Source: Paramacrobiotus metropolitanus (taxonomy: Eukaryota; Tardigrada; Eutardigrada; Parachela; Macrobiotidae). Taken from it: a stretch of 64,000 bases of DNA. A program made the position numbers and the translations under genes. The first letter of the stretch is position 1. The number at the start of each line of letters is the position of its first letter. The stretch lies in NCBI RefSeq assembly GCF_019649055.1, contig NW_026570246.1:682001-746000 (forward strand), given 5' to 3'. Positions 61,127 to 64,000 of this stretch are shown here, piece by piece. The notes below the pieces were generated by a model, which made no database searches, was not told where the DNA came from, and saw nothing but the letters and a program-made list of their open reading frames with translations.

Positions 61127-62560
61127 GATTTAAGGTTTTCAGATTTGCATGGTGATAGTAAGCAAGTGACGTGTCGTGACTCGTAACTTTAAGCATTCAA
61201 ATTATGCTTATATGATTATTGCCGGAAATTTGATGGGTAATATTATGTATCATTTGGAACCCCTCTCCATGTTACTAGTATTTTACCGTGCAATGCGGCT
61301 AGGGACCTGCATCGCCTGTATATGGACACTGGATTGGACACTGGAGCACTGGATTGGTCACGTTCCACGGGGTTTTGTTGCTGTAATTCGTAGAATTACA
61401 GCAACAAAGATGTTTTGATTTTGAATTGTTCAATCATGATCACTTTACTCAGACTTAAAAACTCGGACTTTGATCGACGACTGACGTTTGATGTGTCATG
61501 TACACCAACCAGGTCATCCTGATACAGCTTCAAATCTCAATGACACGTGGGCTAAAGATCGGCCCTGCTCTTCTTCAACAGCGGAGCCGCAGCTCCCTAC
61601 GGACGCACTAGGCGTACGTTCGTCATCCACCACAACCCGCCGGATCAGATAAGGCAACATTCTAACCTGCACAATGGACAGTGCCTTTTTGGCTGTGAAT
61701 TTCCTGTGATCCAGTACTTAACCCTCGTCAAAAAGTATTTTCTAAAGTACATCAAAATAATCGAACATCTCCGCAATCTATCACAAAATATATCCTCGGC
61801 ATAGTTTTGGCAGCCGAGTAGAAATCAAGTTTTACATGAACATCAAAATTTGTATCTAAGTTAGCCGTCTATGTTGGCGATAGCAAAAGCAAAATTTTAT
61901 TTTCTTAACCAATATGAAATTATCACCGTTCGATGCAAATAACAATGTTAAGGTAATTAATCTAAAGCGAAAGCTTTGTCGGTCGACCGACATTGGTCGC
62001 CTCGCCACATAACCTAAAAAGCAATTTCGATCCATGTGTGGCCGTTATAGAGTATCAAAGTTTTTCTGCAAACCTTGTTACGTAATCAGTTATGAAACAC
62101 ATAGTTTCTGTGCAAGAACAAGAAGATCGGTCGACCGACAAGAATTATTACCTCCAAAGCAAAAGTCACAAAAGTCGCAAAAACGAAAAAGCAAAAGTCT
62201 TTTGAAGCAAACTGCGCCAAATTAACTAGTTGGAAGCAAAGCTTTAACGACAAAGTTTAAAGAATTACGCGAAACTGCACACGCGGTGACTGCAATACTT
62301 TTGCTGCAGACTACGCTAACTACAGGCCACTTTTATGCTGCTTCTGATTGGCTGTAAGGCAATTTCAATGTTCAACCCCAGATCACGTTCAGCGCCGTTG
62401 CGATCAAATTGATTTCGACAGCCAGTTTTAGTAACGGCGATTTTCGACTTTCTCGCAGTCTTACCACGGTGTTTCCAGACGATTTGTTATTTTGTTTTGA
62501 TCCTCTACGATTTTTTTGGTTTTATGGCTGTCGACAGCCAAATTAGAACGTTAATGGTCA
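61127..62560. other. Intergenic, no gene seen; two GTCGAC-centred palindromes
   Basis: Contains the 16-bp palindrome TGTCGGTCGACCGACA (61977-61992), a 12-bp TCGGTCGACCGA (62127-62138), the 16-bp TGGCTGTCGACAGCCA (62525-62540), and an inverted CCAAT (TGATTGGCTG, about 62345). No frame of note apart from a short Ser/Lys-rich one at 62034-62225. Confidence 0.5.
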
Positions 62561-63664
62561 ATGCAAGCACTGGAAGTATTGCTATTTTGTGCGTTGAGCT
62601 TGTCAGGCACGGCATGTTATGAAAGCAGGTGCAGCACTTAACCCAGTCTGCACTGATGTGAGGACCCACACCAATGTTGGAGAAGTCCTAAGGTAAGAGC
62701 TAAGCGAACAGCCTTCCATACCAAGCATCATAAAATAAAATGTTTTGAATCATTGTGTATTTTTTATTTGCAGGTCCTTATGAAGCACTGCGTCGCTGGA
62801 CGATTGTGCATGACGACATGCAGTAAAGCAACAGGTAATCGACGGGTAGAATAAAGCGCTATTTTGCCTAGAAGATCCCAAACGAGTTTTGATTTATGGA
62901 AATAAGTAGTTTTTTTTGTAACCATAACTTTTGTTTTTTCTTGTGGACTGAAAACGTGAGTAAAAAATTAGGCAACGTAAGAAACCGATCAAGTTATATT
63001 TTTAATGCAGACGATTTTTCTTTAGGTTTTATTAATGTGCAACAATGACAGATTTAACGTACTAAAATTTTGTTTTGTTAATTCTTTTGTCGTCTGATTG
63101 CATGTCGACATGTAAGTGCTTTGACGATGAGTTATTGCGTAATTAGGGATGCGTTGATGATAAGTTTATTACGTTTTTGAAATTCGTTTTGCCACGTTTC
63201 GCAAGCATTTTTCTTATTTAATTTTTAAATGATATATTTAAAAAAATAAAAGATAGTAAATCAGCGTGGGGTTTCTGCACTGTACTGATCATTGAAGTTT
63301 TATTCGTAAAAACAATTTAAAATTTTTCTTGTCGAAGTGACGATTCTCAAATTTGTTTTGGCCAAATGATTTCGTAACAGAAACACTAATGCTTAATTTA
63401 AGATATTTTTCTTACTAACTGCATGTCAACATGCACAGCAATTTTGTGGGTGGTGTATCAAAAGTCTATGCATATGGTAGCGTTTTGTTGATAACGAATG
63501 GTCTTACGTGAATGAAGGAAAATAATGTGCGACGAAACATATCATATGTACGCAAATCAGCCGTGCTGATCTTTAATGTTTTACAGGGCAGATGAATTAT
63601 TGCTCTATGCAGCTCCATGGCCGGAACGCAAATTTAGCGGGAAATGCGTGGATGTCGACATCCA
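62525..63664. repeat. Cluster of palindromes centred on GTCGAC
   Basis: Perfect palindromes: TGGCTGTCGACAGCCA (62525-62540), CATGTCGACATG (63101-63112) and TGGATGTCGACATCCA (63649-63664). GCATGTCAACATGC (63421-63434) is the same with one change in the core. Two more lie just left at 61977 and 62127. The arms differ in sequence while the core GTCGAC is shared, so they are not simple copies of one another. Confidence 0.85.
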
Positions 63665-63702
63665 TCATTGTACTTGTTATCCTGGTTTTAATTAGCTGTT
63701 GA
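62561..63702 (+). pseudogene. Possible second CSalpha-beta-type secreted peptide locus, probably broken
   Basis: Three exon-like blocks (about 62561-62692, 62774-62834 and 63587-63702) are bounded by good splice sites (AAG|GTAAGA, TTTGCAG, ACAG|GTAATC, TTTTACAG). The first begins with an ATG and a signal-peptide-like hydrophobic run (LEVLLFCALSLSG). The second has C-x5-C-x3-C spacing, as in the peptide at 50098. The third contains GKC and CTC, the other marks of a CSalpha-beta fold, in one of its frames. The locus appears interrupted in about two places, and the best splice pattern is unclear, so it may be a relic or I may have misread it. Function is not claimed. Confidence 0.3.
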
Positions 63703-64000
63703 TGCATTTAGTAGCCGCTTTTGCTGTCCATGCTGGCATTTTGAAATTTTTAGCACTCTGTCAGTTCACCGTTTACGCTCCTGACGCATTATCCAGTTTG
63801 ATTTTTTGGTCTGATTATGTTGGTGTTTTCATGAGAAAGTATGTCTCGGATGTTGGTTTTTTTATGTAGTACCAGTTATGTGATATATGTCGAAATAAAT
63901 ACAAAATGATGTTCTATATCCATATCTAAATGTTTCATATTCGTAAGTATTATAAAACAAGGAGATCATCTGTAATATCTAAGTCTAATTCAAAAGTTAC
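63703..64000. other. Right edge, nothing recognised
   Basis: AT-rich sequence without a convincing frame. An AATAAA at about 63894 could end a plus-strand transcript from the locus to its left. Confidence 0.35.

Overview
The window is animal nuclear DNA. It holds thirteen spliced or single-exon protein genes that can be rebuilt exon by exon with consistent GT-AG phases, separated by AT-rich intergenic DNA with small DNA-transposon relics and tandem repeats. Insect-type gustatory-receptor relatives, a drosomycin-type peptide, a biogenic-amine receptor and short introns (mostly 60-500 bp) point to an ecdysozoan invertebrate. A tardigrade is my best guess, but the sequence alone does not prove it. 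I saw no bacterial operon, rRNA, tRNA or CRISPR array, and no recognisable retroviral or LTR element.

Layout, left to right: TOP3B (+, 495-3753); C9orf78/TLS1-family splicing factor (-, 4210-6370); SLC28 concentrative nucleoside transporter (+, 7554-11792); cystathionine gamma-lyase CTH (+, 13918-16989); two paralogous gustatory-receptor-like 7TM genes (-, 17564-19587 and 25251-26972), between which lies a 5.6 kb island of mobile-element remains (TIR element 21377-22313, Helitron-like 3' end near 23211, nested palindromes and inverted repeats 23549-24440); an SLC18B1-like MFS transporter (+, 28761-32344); RTF1 of the Paf1 complex (-, 32704-35552, with a likely 5' UTR exon ending at 36249); a DNAJB9/ERdj4-like ER co-chaperone (+, 36930-38729); an exact 322-bp tandem duplication (39173-39816); PRELID3B (+, 43947-44498); MCRS1 (-, 46230-48662); a drosomycin-type defensin-like secreted peptide (-, 50098-50355); an aminergic GPCR (+, 53272-57286); a TIR element with perfect 59-bp ends (57435-57875); and a gene-poor right end with diverged coding relics, a possible second CSalpha-beta peptide locus (62561-63702) and a cluster of GTCGAC-centred palindromes.

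The genes do not form one pathway. Most are conserved housekeeping genes (DNA/RNA topology, splicing, transcription elongation, chromatin, ER folding, mitochondrial lipid transfer, transsulfuration) mixed with transporters, chemoreceptors and an immune-type peptide. The most unusual points are the aminergic receptor that lacks the TM6 proline and has ERF for DRY, the paired chemoreceptors with extracellular-type glycosylation sites on their C-tails, the plant-defensin/drosomycin-type peptide, and the palindrome cluster at the right end. All family assignments come from reading translations against remembered family sequences; no database search was run.
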